Shown piece by piece: positions 12,701 to 25,293 of a stretch of 64,000 nt of DNA. The notes below the pieces were generated by a model. It did no database searches. It was not told the DNA's origin and saw only the letters and a program-made list of their open reading frames with translations. Position 1 is the first letter of the stretch; the number at the start of each line of letters is the position of its first letter. This stretch comes from Phoebastria nigripes (taxonomy: Eukaryota > Chordata > Aves > Procellariiformes > Diomedeidae). Where the stretch lies: the NCBI GenBank assembly GCA_035582835.1, contig JAYKAV010000666.1:1375784-1439783 (forward strand), in the 5' to 3' direction. The position numbers and the translations under genes were made by a program.

Positions 12701-15700
12701 CCCTAGATAAGCATTTTCAGTCCCTCCCTCTGTTTAACAGAGGCACTTGAGTTAATCTCATCCTGTAACAAGCTAGTTCAGGGAGTTAAATCAGCAGAAA
12801 AATAATCCTATTAGAAAAGTGATTGACTTTCTAATGGTTCAACTCCTTGACTTCAGGATCAGATGTGATGCAGAATAAAGGATGCAAAACCAGACAGGAC
12901 TTCAGCAGTCACAACTTAGATCAGCTTAAACTACCATAAAACTGTACCTAATCAGATAGATACTGGCTTTTAACTTTTCTTTACTGCCTGGAAAAAAAAA
13001 AATGCTGCAAAGAATTGTTGCATACAAACTGGAAAAGTACTTCTTTCCTCTGCTTTTGATAACTGTGTTCAGTATACCTCCCACATAACCAGGCTCCTAT
13101 CCCACAAACAACCCTCTGAAGGTCATGGAATTATTTTAGTACTTAAGGTTCCATGTCCACAAGTATCTGTATTATTACCATCTAGTCTGATTCACAGCTT
13201 CCCTTTTATTATTTACACACAGATAAATAGCAATGGAATTTTAGTTTCACAGATACTAAAGACTGTAAAATGATCTTTATGACCACAGTTTCCAAAATCT
13301 GAAAAAAACTAAAACCAAACTATCCAACAAGTCTAGGAGCTCCTTCCTGCAAAATACATCAACTGCACAAAATCCAAATTTGAATTCAAAAAGGATGTCT
13401 GAGGGAACAAGAACAGAAGAAACAAAGTTGACTTTTAGTATTTACTAAAAGTTATTTACCAATCCCCTTCAAGGAAAAATTCTTGGTTTATACCTTACTG
13501 CTAAAAGCAACAGTTAACAGTTTCCCCAGGCCTCTGAGAATGAACCCTCAGGACTCCAAAGTATGTAAGAAAATACCTAGCCAAACACCTCTTTCAACTA
13601 TTTGCACCACCTAATGCATCCAATTGCTTAAAGCATCCTCCTGTTCCCACAAAAGGATCTTCTGCAGTGAAAAGGAAATGTATTTAAACAGCTGTTCCAC
13701 CTGTGAAGTGGCCAGTTTAAGATGCTTTAAAAACTACCACTAATTACGGAATGAGAACTTCTACAAACAAGATGTATACGCTGTTGTACACAAAAAGGCA
13801 GGAATTTTAATGGCTAGTTCAGTCAAATTGGTTCAACATCCAAAAGGAGTTTTATGTCCATTAAGATAGAAGCTACTGTTCAGAGGTTTTGGCTGGCTGT
13901 TGCACAGTTTAGCATAGCCTGGACTATACCAGTCCCAATGAATATAATTTCAAATATATTAACATGCAACTTAACAAGCATTGTTAGTTGTCCAGTTAGG
14001 TTAATTTACAGGTTTGTCTAGCCTAAGTTTTTTTCCTTAAAGTTCAGTTATAGCTGTATGGGCACAGAACAAGTTTTAAAATCCTTTCTTCAGTAACACA
14101 TCCCTTCACTACACTATAGTTACACCTTATCAATCCTTGCACTTTCTTAAATCTGTTTTTAATGCCTTGCCTTCTTCTGTTCTACCACTAAGTCAATTCA
14201 ACTGTGGACACAATCTTGAAAAAATTTTTTTCCTTTAAGACTGGCTCACTATTAACAGACATAACCCAGCATATTCATCTTAAATAATTTTAAAAGGATA
14301 CTTTTGTAAGTACTGCCCTCTCCCACTCCCCCGTAATCTGGGCTGTTTTATATCTCTGAAGAAATCGAGAGTTTTAGATTAGTAATGATTACCATTCTTT
14401 CCTCATGAGACTATTTCCCAAACATTAGCATTTAGACAGACACATTTTCCGCTTTAACAACTTCTTGGTATACCTGGAACTTACTGACCCTGGAAATGCA
14501 GCTAAAATATAGAGATTGTTTACAATTTTGTAAAAATTGGAAAAAAACACTGCATTACCAACTCAAAAGTCTTCTTCCACCAATCCTTGTGTTCATTCTG
14601 TTTACAACCCATTCCTACAGTAAATGTAAACAGTGACAGTAAACCCGGTTTTACTATATATCTTATAAAACATTATGCTCTTAGAGGAGTTCCTTTCAAA
14701 TGGCTCCTCCTGAGATGTTAAACCCACACAATCCTGCAAGAATAAATGTCTACTTTCAGTATTGCGCTCAATGACATCTATTTTTAAAATGTTAAGCTAA
14801 AGTTAACTACAGTAACATTTACTATTGCATTTAGAATTCAGAAACTTACATGATGTACTATTATCGAACAAACACAAGGCATGAATGAGAGGAAGGAGTA
14901 GGAAAGGACAAAAGTACCAGTAAGAAACCGGAATAGACTGCTTTAGAGGTCTTTTCTATAGTCATGGAGACAATACAGACAGCTTTTTTTCCACAGCTCA
15001 GTCTTGGACCGGATTCATATTCACGTAAAGTAACATGCATCGCAGACTGCGGTACATATCTTAGAAACAGTTACAGGAAGCATGAAATGCATGTTCTAGC
15101 CTTAAAAGATTAGAAGGCAACTAATGCAGGGGTAAAGCAAATATTGCATCGAGTCTTCAGACAAAATTGATGCCTGGCAAGTATATATTTATTAAGCGGA
15201 TAAGAATAGCGGTTCTGCCATGGTAGAAAGAGGCAGAGAGCACAGTGAATTTAGGTCTTGTTAAGAGAGTGCACAAAACCACCCCCACAGAACTGAAATG
15301 GAACTAGATGTGTACATTAAGGTCCAGAAAAATGTGAAGACATACATAGGTGCAAGCATGTACTCTTTGTAACCTCGACACATGAAGAGATTGGGAAAAG
15401 CTTGTCAGGGAATTTTCTGGTAAACAGTGGCAGATGCAGCCTTTCAGTCTACAAATGTGGATTTCTATGACATAGACAGGGCTAAGTGTTTGGTATTCTG
15501 AAAAACCAAAACCTTCGAAATTCTGGTTTGTTAAACATCATGTAGACCTTGCCAGGAGTCTGGCAGAGACTTAACAGATTTTAAGTCCTGACATCATTCA
15601 ACTGGTTCTGCAGAAATTAATTTGGGTCCAGCATAGCTAACACAGCACAAGAATTTAAAATATACTGCAATAGTGGTGGCTACATCACATTTCTTTGCCC

Positions 15701-16697
15701 CCCTGCCCCAGTCTGTTCTACAATAAAGATGCAAGGAGGAGACAACCTACATAAGTACTGTGTAGATCAGGAGCCTAAGCTAAAGTGGCCTAACAATGCC
15801 CGGAGCTAAGCTCAGCCTAAAGGCAGTAAAGCCACATTTCAGTTGCACCTGGTACAATAAAGCCGCCTAAACCCCAGCTGGGTCTTTCACCTCACAATAC
15901 CTTAATTCTCCCACCCTCCCTACATCCAACATTCCACACACTGCTCTTCCTTCCCTCACTACCACAACTTCGTACTTGCTGGAGACAGCATGGCAATTTG
16001 TTATTCACCTGGCTGCTTTTGGAAGTCCCCTCCGAACCCTAAGATCTGGGAAGAAAGATGCAGACACCTCTGCGTGTCAGTGAGTCAGAGCTAACAATTC
16101 TGATTTGTCAAAGATCTTTAACATCTGCATCATACACTATCATGTGTACATCTTATGCACAACATAGATGCAAATTAACTGTACAGTCATCTCCTTATAC
16201 TGATCTAACTATGTGGCTGTCAATGAAAATGGCACCCAAAAACTCAGAAGCTGGTCATGGAAGCAGCAGATGAAACCTGAAACAGGAAAGCCAGATGCAA
16301 TTCAACCTCTGCCTAGCTTCAGCTTCCTACAGAAAGGAACATTTAAAACCGTAAGAATATTGTGCATGTGAAGGCAGAGAGCCCTTCAGATAGCACTAGG
16401 TTACAGTATATAGCAGCTGCAGTGTGGGGAAGGGAGCAAGGCACCCCCCAATCACAATGCTTTGTTGTTCCTCCTTCCAGAGAGACACAGTGAATTTAGG
16501 TCTATCATGCTCTGTAAGACCACAGTTAGACTGGCATCAACACTTACTTAAGGTACACCTGCCTCACTACACACAACTTGATGAGTGGTAGCCTAGGATG
16601 CTGAAAACTTCATGGTAGTATTGCTAAAGACACCGATATCAACTTATGGCCTATCTTGACATTAGGAGTAAGAAACAGAAGTCTGCCAGGGTAAGGC

Positions 16698-16713
16698 AAA
16701 AAAAAAAAAAAAA
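16698..16713 (+). repeat. A homopolymer run
   Basis: This is a pure run of 16 A within CSTF3 intron 1, with no recognisable element adjoining. Confidence 0.85.
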
Positions 16714-18828
16714 CCATAGAGGACAACTTAGTGAAACTGAAGAAAATTGATGGAAGGGAGGTAACTGACCATAACAAAATTAAAGACTTCTAGGAAACCA
16801 GAATCCAGAGGCCTTCATAAAGAGGATGGAGTAGGAAAATAATTTAACCCAATCTATAAAAGAGGGTTTTTTAAAAATTTTTATTTAAAGTGCACCTAAC
16901 GTGAAAACAGTAATCACAATGGGTAAAAAGGATGAACCTTAATATGGATCAAAAAACCAAAATCCAAGCCATGTGTTAAACTACATGCTTTATGTAGGCT
17001 GCAAATAATGATGTGCAATTTTTTGAATGCTAAAACCCTCTGTGATATGGCATCACAATATTAAAGCTGTTACTTTCCAGAATAGCTTTTATCTCAGTAT
17101 GCAGACAATAATTCAACCTTTTGCATATTAAATTCTCCCTTGCAGAAGAAAATAAAGAAAAACAATGCTGACTTCAGGTTTTAAGTTAAACAGTAATGTA
17201 CTACAAGCTACAGAAACACACTACTTTAACCAACAGTTTAATTATGCAATTAAACATCAGTGTAATTTAAAAAAAAAATATTGGAGTGGGTAAGCTCAGA
17301 TGTGAAACATATTACACATCAGGATTATCAAAATTTTACTGTAGCATATTCTTACTTCTTTGTAGCCATCTACCTTGCGATGAAGTAAACCATTCTGAAG
17401 AATCTCTCGCTTAAACATACTACAAGTATACTTATTAACCCGACCAGCTTTCAGTATACAGGCTGGTAATTCATAGGATACTTTCTTAATGAGACAGAAA
17501 CTGGGTATTTTACATTCTGAGCACTTGTCTTTCCTACCCTCCCAGAACTGGTGATCTTACAAAGAGTTTACACGCCACCCTTTCAGAGCACAGGCCCAGA
17601 CACACAGAAACATAACCTGTTTTGTAAAGAGACTGACATTCTACAAAGAAAAGCTTCTCAAGGGAGCACTAAGTCATCAGCTTAATTTTAAGTATTTTTG
17701 TAGGCTACACTGGGCACTAAGACATGCCACAGTATTATCAATCACTCCTCCCTCAGTCAGGAACTTTCATCCCCACCCCTCCAATTAATACCAGTTTTAA
17801 ACATAGCCCTAACTATTAAAAAGACATGTTCAGAGAAATTCTGCCAGTAAGTAGGAGATAGTTCATGGTAATACCAGACTTTAAAAGATGACATACAACG
17901 CTCTGACTGCACCTGCCTAGAAAATAAGAAGTTATGATAAGTATGTATTTTAGGATATTTGAAAAAAACAAGCGAAAACCAACTGAAACAGTAGTTATTT
18001 CCCCCCCAAGAGCAAGAATGCTGTACCACAAAGAAGATTCTTTATTAAATAAGCATATTTTTATTGTTTCTAATTTAAAGGTGTTTTAATAATGCCTTAT
18101 TCTGGAGAAAAAGGTATTGCTAAAAAGGCACACAGCCTTATATGTTAAGTGCATATGTTCAGCAAACGCTCGCTTTACAAAACACTGCGAACGTATCAGT
18201 ATAAATCCGGGTTTCAATTTTCTTCCGGAGTGCGTGTACTCAATGACCACGAATAAATGAGACGGGGAAAGCGAAGCTCACTGGAGTGTCTATTGTCCAC
18301 CTCGACCTGAATTAAACTTTGCTTACCAGAAACGCGAAGACTGAGAGAGACATAGTCTTCGAAGCGTTACCGGTTTTACCGAGGGCGGACGCTGGGAGCG
18401 GCTCCGCGCACCCCCTTCCCCCAGCGCAACGCTTCGCTGACGGCATAAACTCGAGTTCCTCAAAATGGGTGTGTGCGGCGGGGGAGGGGAGCCCTTCGCC
18501 GACCGCGCCGCTGAGGAGACCGGCAGGGCTTACAGGCGTAGGGAAGAGGCAAGGGCCGCGCTCCCGCACCCCGGCCATGCTCCCCTCAGGCCGCGGGGCG
18601 GCCCCCGGCGCGGCCGCCAGCGCAACGGCCGCTCCGGGCGGCGGCCGGCCCCACACGCTGCGCCATACGCTCAGCCCCACCGCCCCGCGAAGGCCTGCAC
18701 AGCGCGGCCGCCACCGGGCAGCCCCGGGCAGGGCCGGGCCGGGCCAGGCCGCTCCACCGCCACGGCGGCCCTAGCCCCCACTATTCCCCTCAGGGAGCGG
18801 CCTGCAACCTCACCCTCCTCCTGCTCAC

Positions 18829-18858
18829 CTGGTCGCCGGCAGCTCCCTCTCCGGACAT
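18829..18858 (-). CDS. CSTF3: CSTF3 coding exon 1 (start codon exon)
   Basis: This is the first coding exon of cleavage stimulation factor subunit 3 (CstF-77), the scaffold of the CstF complex that binds GU-rich elements downstream of poly(A) sites in the nucleus. On the minus strand the ATG at 18858-18856 opens ten codons, MSGEGAAGDQ, followed directly by a strong donor (CAG|GTGAGC). The peptide matches the short acidic start of vertebrate CstF-77, with a small difference from the human N-terminus near residues 7-9. The junction is phase 0 and joins exon 2, which begins AAEYVPEK. The exon sits in a CpG island. I chose this ATG because the spliced product continues in frame into the conserved protein. 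The assignment is very secure because exons 2 and 3 are unmistakable. Confidence 0.93.
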
Positions 18859-19004
18859 AGCGCGTTAAAACAGGGCTGGGGCACAGAGGCCCCAAACAGA
18901 TTAAAAACCCCTTTAAAAAGCGCCCGGCGCTGCTGCCGCCGCCGCGGGCAGCTCCACCGGTCGCGCCAACCGCTGCGGCCCGGAGTTCCAGCAGCGTTAG
19001 CAAC

Positions 19005-19015
19005 AAAATGGCGGC
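19005..19015 (+). promoter_or_regulatory. YY1-type motif AAAATGGCGGC
   Basis: This matches the YY1 core (AAGATGGCGGC) with one difference. Such sites usually lie just downstream of transcription starts and read in the sense direction. Here it reads plus, opposite to CSTF3, so it points to divergent transcription. Confidence 0.55.
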
Positions 19016-19449
19016 GCAGCGCCTCCGGTCCGGCTTTCAGCGGGGGCGGGGGGAGGAGCGGCGCCGCGCCGCGCGGGGGACGCTGGGAAAAGCCAGGGGC
19101 GGCGCTGAGCGGCCGCTGTGTGGCGGCGCGCGGGGAAAGCGGCAGGCGGGAGGAAGTGCGTCACGGCAGCGCGCGGCTCTGGGGCGGAAGCGGTCAGTGA
19201 GTGCGTCCCCGCGGGAGGTGCCTGAGGGAGGCTCTGATGGCGAGGGGGACGCGTCGGCCCGGCACCCGCGGCGGGGCCCGGCCTTCCTCTCTGGCGTTGT
19301 GGGGGCCAGCCCCGCCTCCCTGCCGCCGCGTAGGGGCGGCCGAGTAGGGCCTTGGGGGCCGCGGTAGTCGTACTCATGGCGCTTGTAAGGGTCGCGGTGT
19401 GGGCGTTTTGTGCCATCGCTCGGTCCCCGTTTCCTGGCGGATCGCTTAT

Positions 19450-22400
19450 TGTTGAAGCTCTGAAGGACAGTGGGCAGAAACTATGAGGTTTTGGTGACTT
19501 CTAGCCCTCGCCCTGCGGGCTCGTCATGGGCTATTTCGTTAATGAAGCGTTGCCTCTTGAACAGTCACTTCTTTGCAGCAAGCCGGCACTGCCCTTGGTG
19601 AGGCAACGTCAGCAATGTCTGCTAGCAGTAGACCCATCCCTACCACCTCACAAGAGCTCTTGTTAATTAAGGAGGCAAGTTCAAAAAACAGGCTAAGAGG
19701 TCATCGTCTCAAAAGACCTCAAGGACACAGGAGGCAGCTCCCCCTAAAGCTACTTAACTTTATTTACAAAGTAATCACCAGCCTGTCCGTGAGAGAAGGG
19801 CTTTGAATCAGCCACTGCAGAGAAACTATCTGCTATATGAAAAAAATTCATTGAAGGAGGCTTGGCAGATACCAAGGTGAAAGCTGACTTAGCTGCCTTC
19901 ACAACAGCAGTGTAAGTGTTCTTAAAATTGTATAATACAGTCATATTTATGCAGAAATACTTGAAGTAATGAGTTCCTTTCTGCTTCATCTTCCAAAAGC
20001 CACATTCTTAAACCACAGTAATGTGTGGAAAAAGGACATAAGAAAAACATAATATGTAACTTCCTCTCCTGAAGCTTGACCCCGCCAGAAAAAAAGAGGG
20101 AGCACATAGTAAACACTTATTTGACCAATCTGTGGAGTAACATTTTTCTTCTCAGTATTGAAGAATTTTGATTCTGTTACTCTTCAGAAATGAAATGCAA
20201 ACGTGCCTATCAATCTGTCTTGATAGATAAGCTGTCCTGTTCTCTGATTTCTTAGAGAACAGTGATTTTGTGGTACGAGGCTAATTTGTTGTTTCTTGTG
20301 GGCTATTTGTTCCATGTCACAAGAGACTCTGTTTTGAAAATACTTGATACAGGAATACAATTTCTTTCAAAAAAACCCTGCATTTCCAATTCATCAGTGT
20401 AATGTTTTTCCATTTCCCATTTAGGAACCAATTCCTTGTAAGTAGTCACTTCAAGCAATGCTGGTGAAACTTCTAATTATTTAATTCGTATGTTATTCTA
20501 GGTCTACAGAGTGTCAGCTGTCTTAGTGGGCTGGTTGAAATTTTGTTCTAGTTCCTTGGTTTTTTGTTCAAGTATATTTCTAGTCTAAGTTTAGCTGCCT
20601 CTGGTTTTGGGATTGCCTTCTTCAGTTTCATAAAATGATAAAGGTGTTTTTGAGTGATGACAGCACCAATGACATCTTGCTTGTCTAATAGAACGAGTTC
20701 GTAAAGAGCAAAATAAGTGATGCCTAATGTCATTAAGACTTCTGCTCCTTACCTGCTGTAGCCCCTCACCCCACAAAATAAAATAATGTGCTATCTCTTA
20801 AAATGGTGTTGTTCTTGATTTCTGTAATTCCATGCATAGAACAGACCTCGGGCAAAATCCCAGCTACTGTAAATACAACTAGTGCCTATTCCCTTTCTGT
20901 CAAGTGTTGCTGTGATAGCTTGAACGAACTGCAGCTCTAATACATGGTCTTAACTCTAATGTGTTAGTTGGAGAAAATTAAAAGGACCACTAATGTACAG
21001 AAAGAAACTTTAAATTTTAAATTGTTATTGATACGTTGTACCTTTACCACTTCAGCTCTAATAGCTTGCCTTGTTTTGCAGTTAAAGGTGAACTTTTTCA
21101 CAACTGTGTGATAATGAAGATGTTTATGATTTGGTGTGAATCTCACAAGGGGCAGTATTACTTACAAAACCTGTGTGTAAATGATAGGTCATGTTTCAAA
21201 GTAACTTTGAAAATGTTTCCTTGTCTTAAATTTAGAGTTTAGATATAACAGTGTTAGCTTAACTCAAGTTTTGCCTCGCTGTAACTTAAATTTGGGCCTC
21301 ATGTGAAAATCTACCGGCTTGAGTTCAGTAGTGTTGTAAGTTTACGTTAGTTGACCCATTTGACAGGCTGATTTGGAGCTTTTTTGTTGATGGTATGGGA
21401 GCAAATAATGGGGATGCAGCAGCTAAGCTTACAACAACAACTACTTAGTTGCTAATTCTGTCTGCGTAGCTCAAATTTTGTTTTAGAATGTGGCTGTTCC
21501 TTCCCTTCCTTCGGAAGCTGCGTCATCTCAAGTGGAGTATCTCAAGGCTTCTAGCCTGAGGTAACTGGAGCAGTGAAGACATGATTACAGGCCTGTCTGC
21601 TTGGGAGGGCTGCACTTTAATTTTCAGATGGTTTGTGATATCAAAGCAATAGGACTTTGCTAATATGTACTATGCTGTAGTGATTCATGCTTGGTTCAGT
21701 AATTGACATGAAACTTAATGGCAAGCTATGAGTTAACAAGTAAACTATTGTGGATTATACTGCTCCCTAAGTGAGTGTTGCAGAAATTGAAAACAAATCT
21801 GAAATTGAACGTGAATTGAAGACTAGTATACCTACAGTTCAGTGGTACTTAAATATTTCTGCTTGGAAAAAATAGACAAAAATTATGTGTCACTTAAAAA
21901 AAACAACTGGAAGAAAATGAGATCTTAAAACAAGTAGATATTGAACCTTAAAGGCTGCCAGGCAAAGATCTTGGCAAACCATAAAGTGGACCAAACTTGA
22001 AAGGAAACTGCTTTCACAGAGTTGGGGCAGTGGTTATCAAATAGAGCTGACATACCTGTCTTCCAAGTGATTTTAGCTGCCACAGCAGATTATTTTTTAA
22101 TACTAGTTATGAAATCGCAGTTTTTGTGCAACCCTTTTAGTGCAATTCTATAACCACTAAAAACATTGTTCAGAAATGTTTTTTCAAAAGGATTCACTCA
22201 CAGATATAATTATGTCTGTTCAATGCTAGAGAGAATGTTTACAGCTCTTAGATTTGAACTGCCCTATTAATTTCTGTCTGTTAATGCTGAATCTCAAGCT
22301 ACCTGAATGCAGAGTATGCTGGGAATTGTCCTCCCTACTCCATCATAATATTATTGGAGGCTGTGGGCTGCGTTACCCCTCCTCTAAGATGGATTTCGGC

Positions 22401-22919
22401 ATATGTAGGGTGAAGACAGGTTGACCTGAAAACTGAGAGACCCTGTCTTGCTATTGGCCAGGGTGATGGTGAGCTCTGTTGTTTCCTCAGCTGAGAGTTC
22501 TGCAGTACTTGAGTACCCCTATAGAGCCCATAATCTGTCCTTTTATATTTCTAAATTGACAACACCATGGGAATTCTGTGAACTAAAAAAAGAAGGTAGT
22601 CTAAATTTATATTCCTATAGGCCATAATTAAGAATGAAATTCATCTTGCTGCCAAACTGGTTTTGCTCCCCATTTGACATCCACTGGTTTAGAGTGAGGT
22701 GTGTCTCACTAATTGCATCAATGGCAAAGATGAGGAAGGAAGCAAAACCCAAGCTAACAAGCTGAGTTTGTTTTCTTGGGCTCTGCGTTGGTACTGCTGG
22801 AGTTTGTAGTGAAGAGTGAAGGAAGCAGCTGGGAGGATTTGGGTGGTGAGGAGGAGAGGGCAATAGTGCTCAGCTGAAAATGGTATCCTGTAAGGACCTT
22901 TCAGCTGACAGGAATGTCA
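19450..22919. other. Intergenic, no gene recognised
   Basis: This is AT-rich sequence right of the CSTF3 CpG island. A divergent long non-coding RNA could begin here, since plausible donors (CTT|GTAAGG near 19386) and acceptors (CTTCTTTGCAG ending at 19578) exist, but nothing in the sequence proves an exon. No repeat was recognised. Confidence 0.5.
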
Positions 22920-22924
22920 GTGTG

Positions 22925-23509
22925 TGAAACTATTTGCATGGGTATGTGACTGGTAGGAGCTGTGGCATCGTTGTCCCTCAAACAGGGTCCATCACCCAGT
23001 GTGCAATAAGCCAATCTCACACACAGAGCCGAGGTATTTGTTTATTTTATGTCTGCGTAGAGATGGGTGCTAGGTGGTGACACCACAAAGCTAGCACACC
23101 TCAGTTAACACACGGTAAGCATTTTATACATTCCGAGCAACAGTTATCAGTACTTTTTGCATCCACAATTAGTAATCCTTGCTTCTATTGGTTCTTGTAA
23201 TGCCTTGTCTCCACTTAAAGTCACAGTGTTCTTTCTTTTTACTGCGCATATTCAGTGGGGAGTGGGCTTTGTTGGGCAGGGGGCTTCCCTGCCTGGGGGT
23301 GGGTTTTTTACTATGCTAATTAAAATAGGTCAGAATAAGTCAGACTACTCTAGAGGAATTTGCTGGGCTTTCCTAAACAATGGGGTTAATTGGTAGCTCT
23401 TATTAATTGGTAGCCCTTATCTAATTTCAAGGATGTACCTCCTCATTTATCTCACCAGAGCCTTCCTGGGATTCATCATCCTTGGTGCATCTAATCCCTA
23501 AGATAAACA
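22925..23509 (-). mobile_element. Probable solo LTR of an avian endogenous retrovirus
   Basis: Read on the minus strand, the segment has LTR layout. It starts TGTTTATCTTAGGG, has a U3 with a 17-bp tandem duplication (23386-23402 and 23403-23419), a CCAAT box (23185-23192) and a TATA box TATAAAAT (23121-23128). An AATAAA signal (23041-23046) follows about 80 bp later with a GT-rich stretch (CTCTGTGTGTGAG), then a U5 ending in CA. Candidate target duplications GTGTG and GTGTC flank the chosen ends, with one mismatch. The right end is fairly good; the left could instead be near 22961. No internal gag, pol or env sequence was seen on either side, so it looks like a solo LTR formed by recombination. 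Family assignment would need a repeat library. Confidence 0.65.
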
Positions 23510-25250
23510 GTGTCAATGTAACCTAAAAGCTAACTCAAACATATGGATTTGATTAGACTACAGTATCAGATCTGTTGCCTGAGTAATATTCTCTGAAATA
23601 GGTTTCTTTCTGGGCATTTTCTCACTCTGATCACTGTGTCACATGCAGCACAGCTCTACAGGGAGCCTTTCTTTGCTCTAAATACATGATTTACAGGTGC
23701 TGAAGTAGGAGATTGGAGCAGTGAGCCGCTTGCTCATTACATGAGACTCAGACTGATACATGCACCGTGGGGTTCGGAATACCGAAGACCTTAATGTGTC
23801 AAAATGATGCAGCCTGGGTATTGGATCTGTTGCCGCTTCTAGGTTGCCAGATCAAGTAGTGGTCTCGTTTATCATCAGTAGTTGGGGAGGAGATGTCTTA
23901 TTTCATTCTAGTTCTGCCTTGTTTCCGATTCATGCCTTCTGTTGTCATCTTTGCTATTTGACTACCGTAGGCAATCTGTGCAAGAAAGGCATGGTAGGCA
24001 TACACTGTGTGTGCGTTATTCCAGCTACCAGTGTCTGAGGTGCTGATGATTATCATCCCAGTAGAGGTTTACAATATGGAAAGTGCAGAGAGGGTCATGT
24101 GTCATGAAAGGTGTCTAGATTACAGGAACAGAAACATAAATTATGACAGCAATAGCAAAGGATGAAGTTCTGTGTCCCCTGTTACCCAGTGAATCGGGAT
24201 TCATGATCACAGTCTGTTATGAAATTAAAAAGAAGGGAATCAGTGACATGCAGTGGTAAATGGTGTGGGGGTAATGCAATGAAAGAAGTTTCTTTTTTGG
24301 AGAATAGAGAGAAATTGGTCAGGTTTTAAAATTAGTTTATTTAAGGAGTGAAACTAACTTAGAAATTTAGTATATAAGCAGAGAACAAAGGTGAATGGAT
24401 TAGTGAATAACTAGGGTGAATAGCAGAAAATAATTGTAGCGGACTACATAGTTGCAGTAATGTATTTTAATAGTGTAATAAGATGTTAAAATTATGGATT
24501 GAATTCTAGCCTCCTCAACATCAATTCATTTGCTTGAATTGGCTATCATTTAATGCTATTTAACACAGTATTGCCTTGTTTATTTTTTGTAAGCAGTTTT
24601 TCAGCTTTCCAAGAAAAGTATAAATAATCCACATGTAGACCAAACAAGCTTTTTCTAAGTCTTGTTCTCTTTTTACTCCAGCATTCTTTCCCAGTATAAG
24701 TAGTTGTTCTCTTTCTATAACACTACTTGCTGTTGTGGATCAGTATTACTATTCATTAATGTTTATTTATATTACCTTGTGGATTCTTTGGAAAATTTAC
24801 CATAATGAAATGAAATCTGAAGCTGGATCTCTGTCTCTGTTTAAAAAGGTATTTTAATGATGAAACATTAAGCAGTGAAAATAGTGCTGAAAGTTGTTTA
24901 AGCCAACAGCTGGATATCCTCAGAGGCAGGGTTACATTGGTTTTTTTCCTTAAGATTTGTGGACAGATACTTATGGAGGTACCATTTATAGTCTACATAC
25001 AGTGAGTCCAACATGTTCTGAATGCTTTGGGTGTATAGTATATGTGCAGATCAGTTCTCCAGTACGTGCACAGTCAGTCTTGCATGTCCAGCAGCCATTT
25101 CTATGGCATTCCTGCATGCCTGCCGCCAGGCTGCAATAGTGTCCAAATGTCTGAAAATCAGAGAGAGACTAACATCCTCCAGTTCTGCCTGGACAAAGTT
25201 TCCAGGCAGAAAAATAGAAGAAATCTAGAAAAACTCAAATTGCAGAACAA

Positions 25251-25255
<5 letters not shown>
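23510..25255. other. Intergenic, no gene recognised
   Basis: AT-rich, unique-looking sequence. Three overlapping short plus frames near 24.96-25.26 kb end at the long A-run but match no known protein. Confidence 0.5.

Positions 25256-25293
<38 letters not shown>

Larger units (their letters stand above)
9098..18828 (-). other. CSTF3: CSTF3 intron 1 (9.7 kb)
   Basis: This is a long AT-rich intron between the start-codon exon and exon 2. It contains a T-run at 9700-9724, a single ambiguous base at 10978, an AT hairpin at 11163-11190, a short tandem duplication at 10493-10518, an A-run at 16698-16713, and a pair of identical 18-mers near 15.2 and 16.5 kb. No exon, RNA gene or recognisable transposon was seen. 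Open frames here are short and unsupported. Confidence 0.8.
18200..19450. promoter_or_regulatory. CSTF3: CpG-island promoter of CSTF3, probably bidirectional
   Basis: The base composition changes abruptly from AT-rich to a dense GC/CpG block centred on CSTF3 exon 1, so the overlapping long frames on both strands are compositional shadows. Visible sites include a TATA-like CTTTTTAAAG on the minus strand about 55 bp upstream of the ATG (18911-18920) and a GC box at 19042-19054. There are also ETS-type GGAAGTG and CGGAAGCG motifs at 19152-19158 and 19185-19192, a TGCGTCAC half-CRE at 19057-19064 of the second 100 bp block (19157-19164), and a plus-oriented YY1-type AAAATGGCGGC at 19005-19015. 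The last suggests a transcript leaving to the right, as with human CSTF3-DT. Transcription start sites are not directly visible. Confidence 0.85.

Noticed and set aside
18319..19416. Several 110-150 codon frames on both strands in the first CpG island
   Set aside because: Arg/Pro/Ala/Gly-rich translations in overlapping frames are expected from GC-rich DNA with few stop codons. Only the ten-codon CSTF3 exon is supported.
20237..20262. 9-bp stem with 8-base loop
   Set aside because: Several stems of this size are expected by chance in a window this long.
24957..25257. Possible processed retrocopy ending in the long A-run
   Set aside because: Three short overlapping frames without family match, no AATAAA before the run, and no clear target-site duplication.
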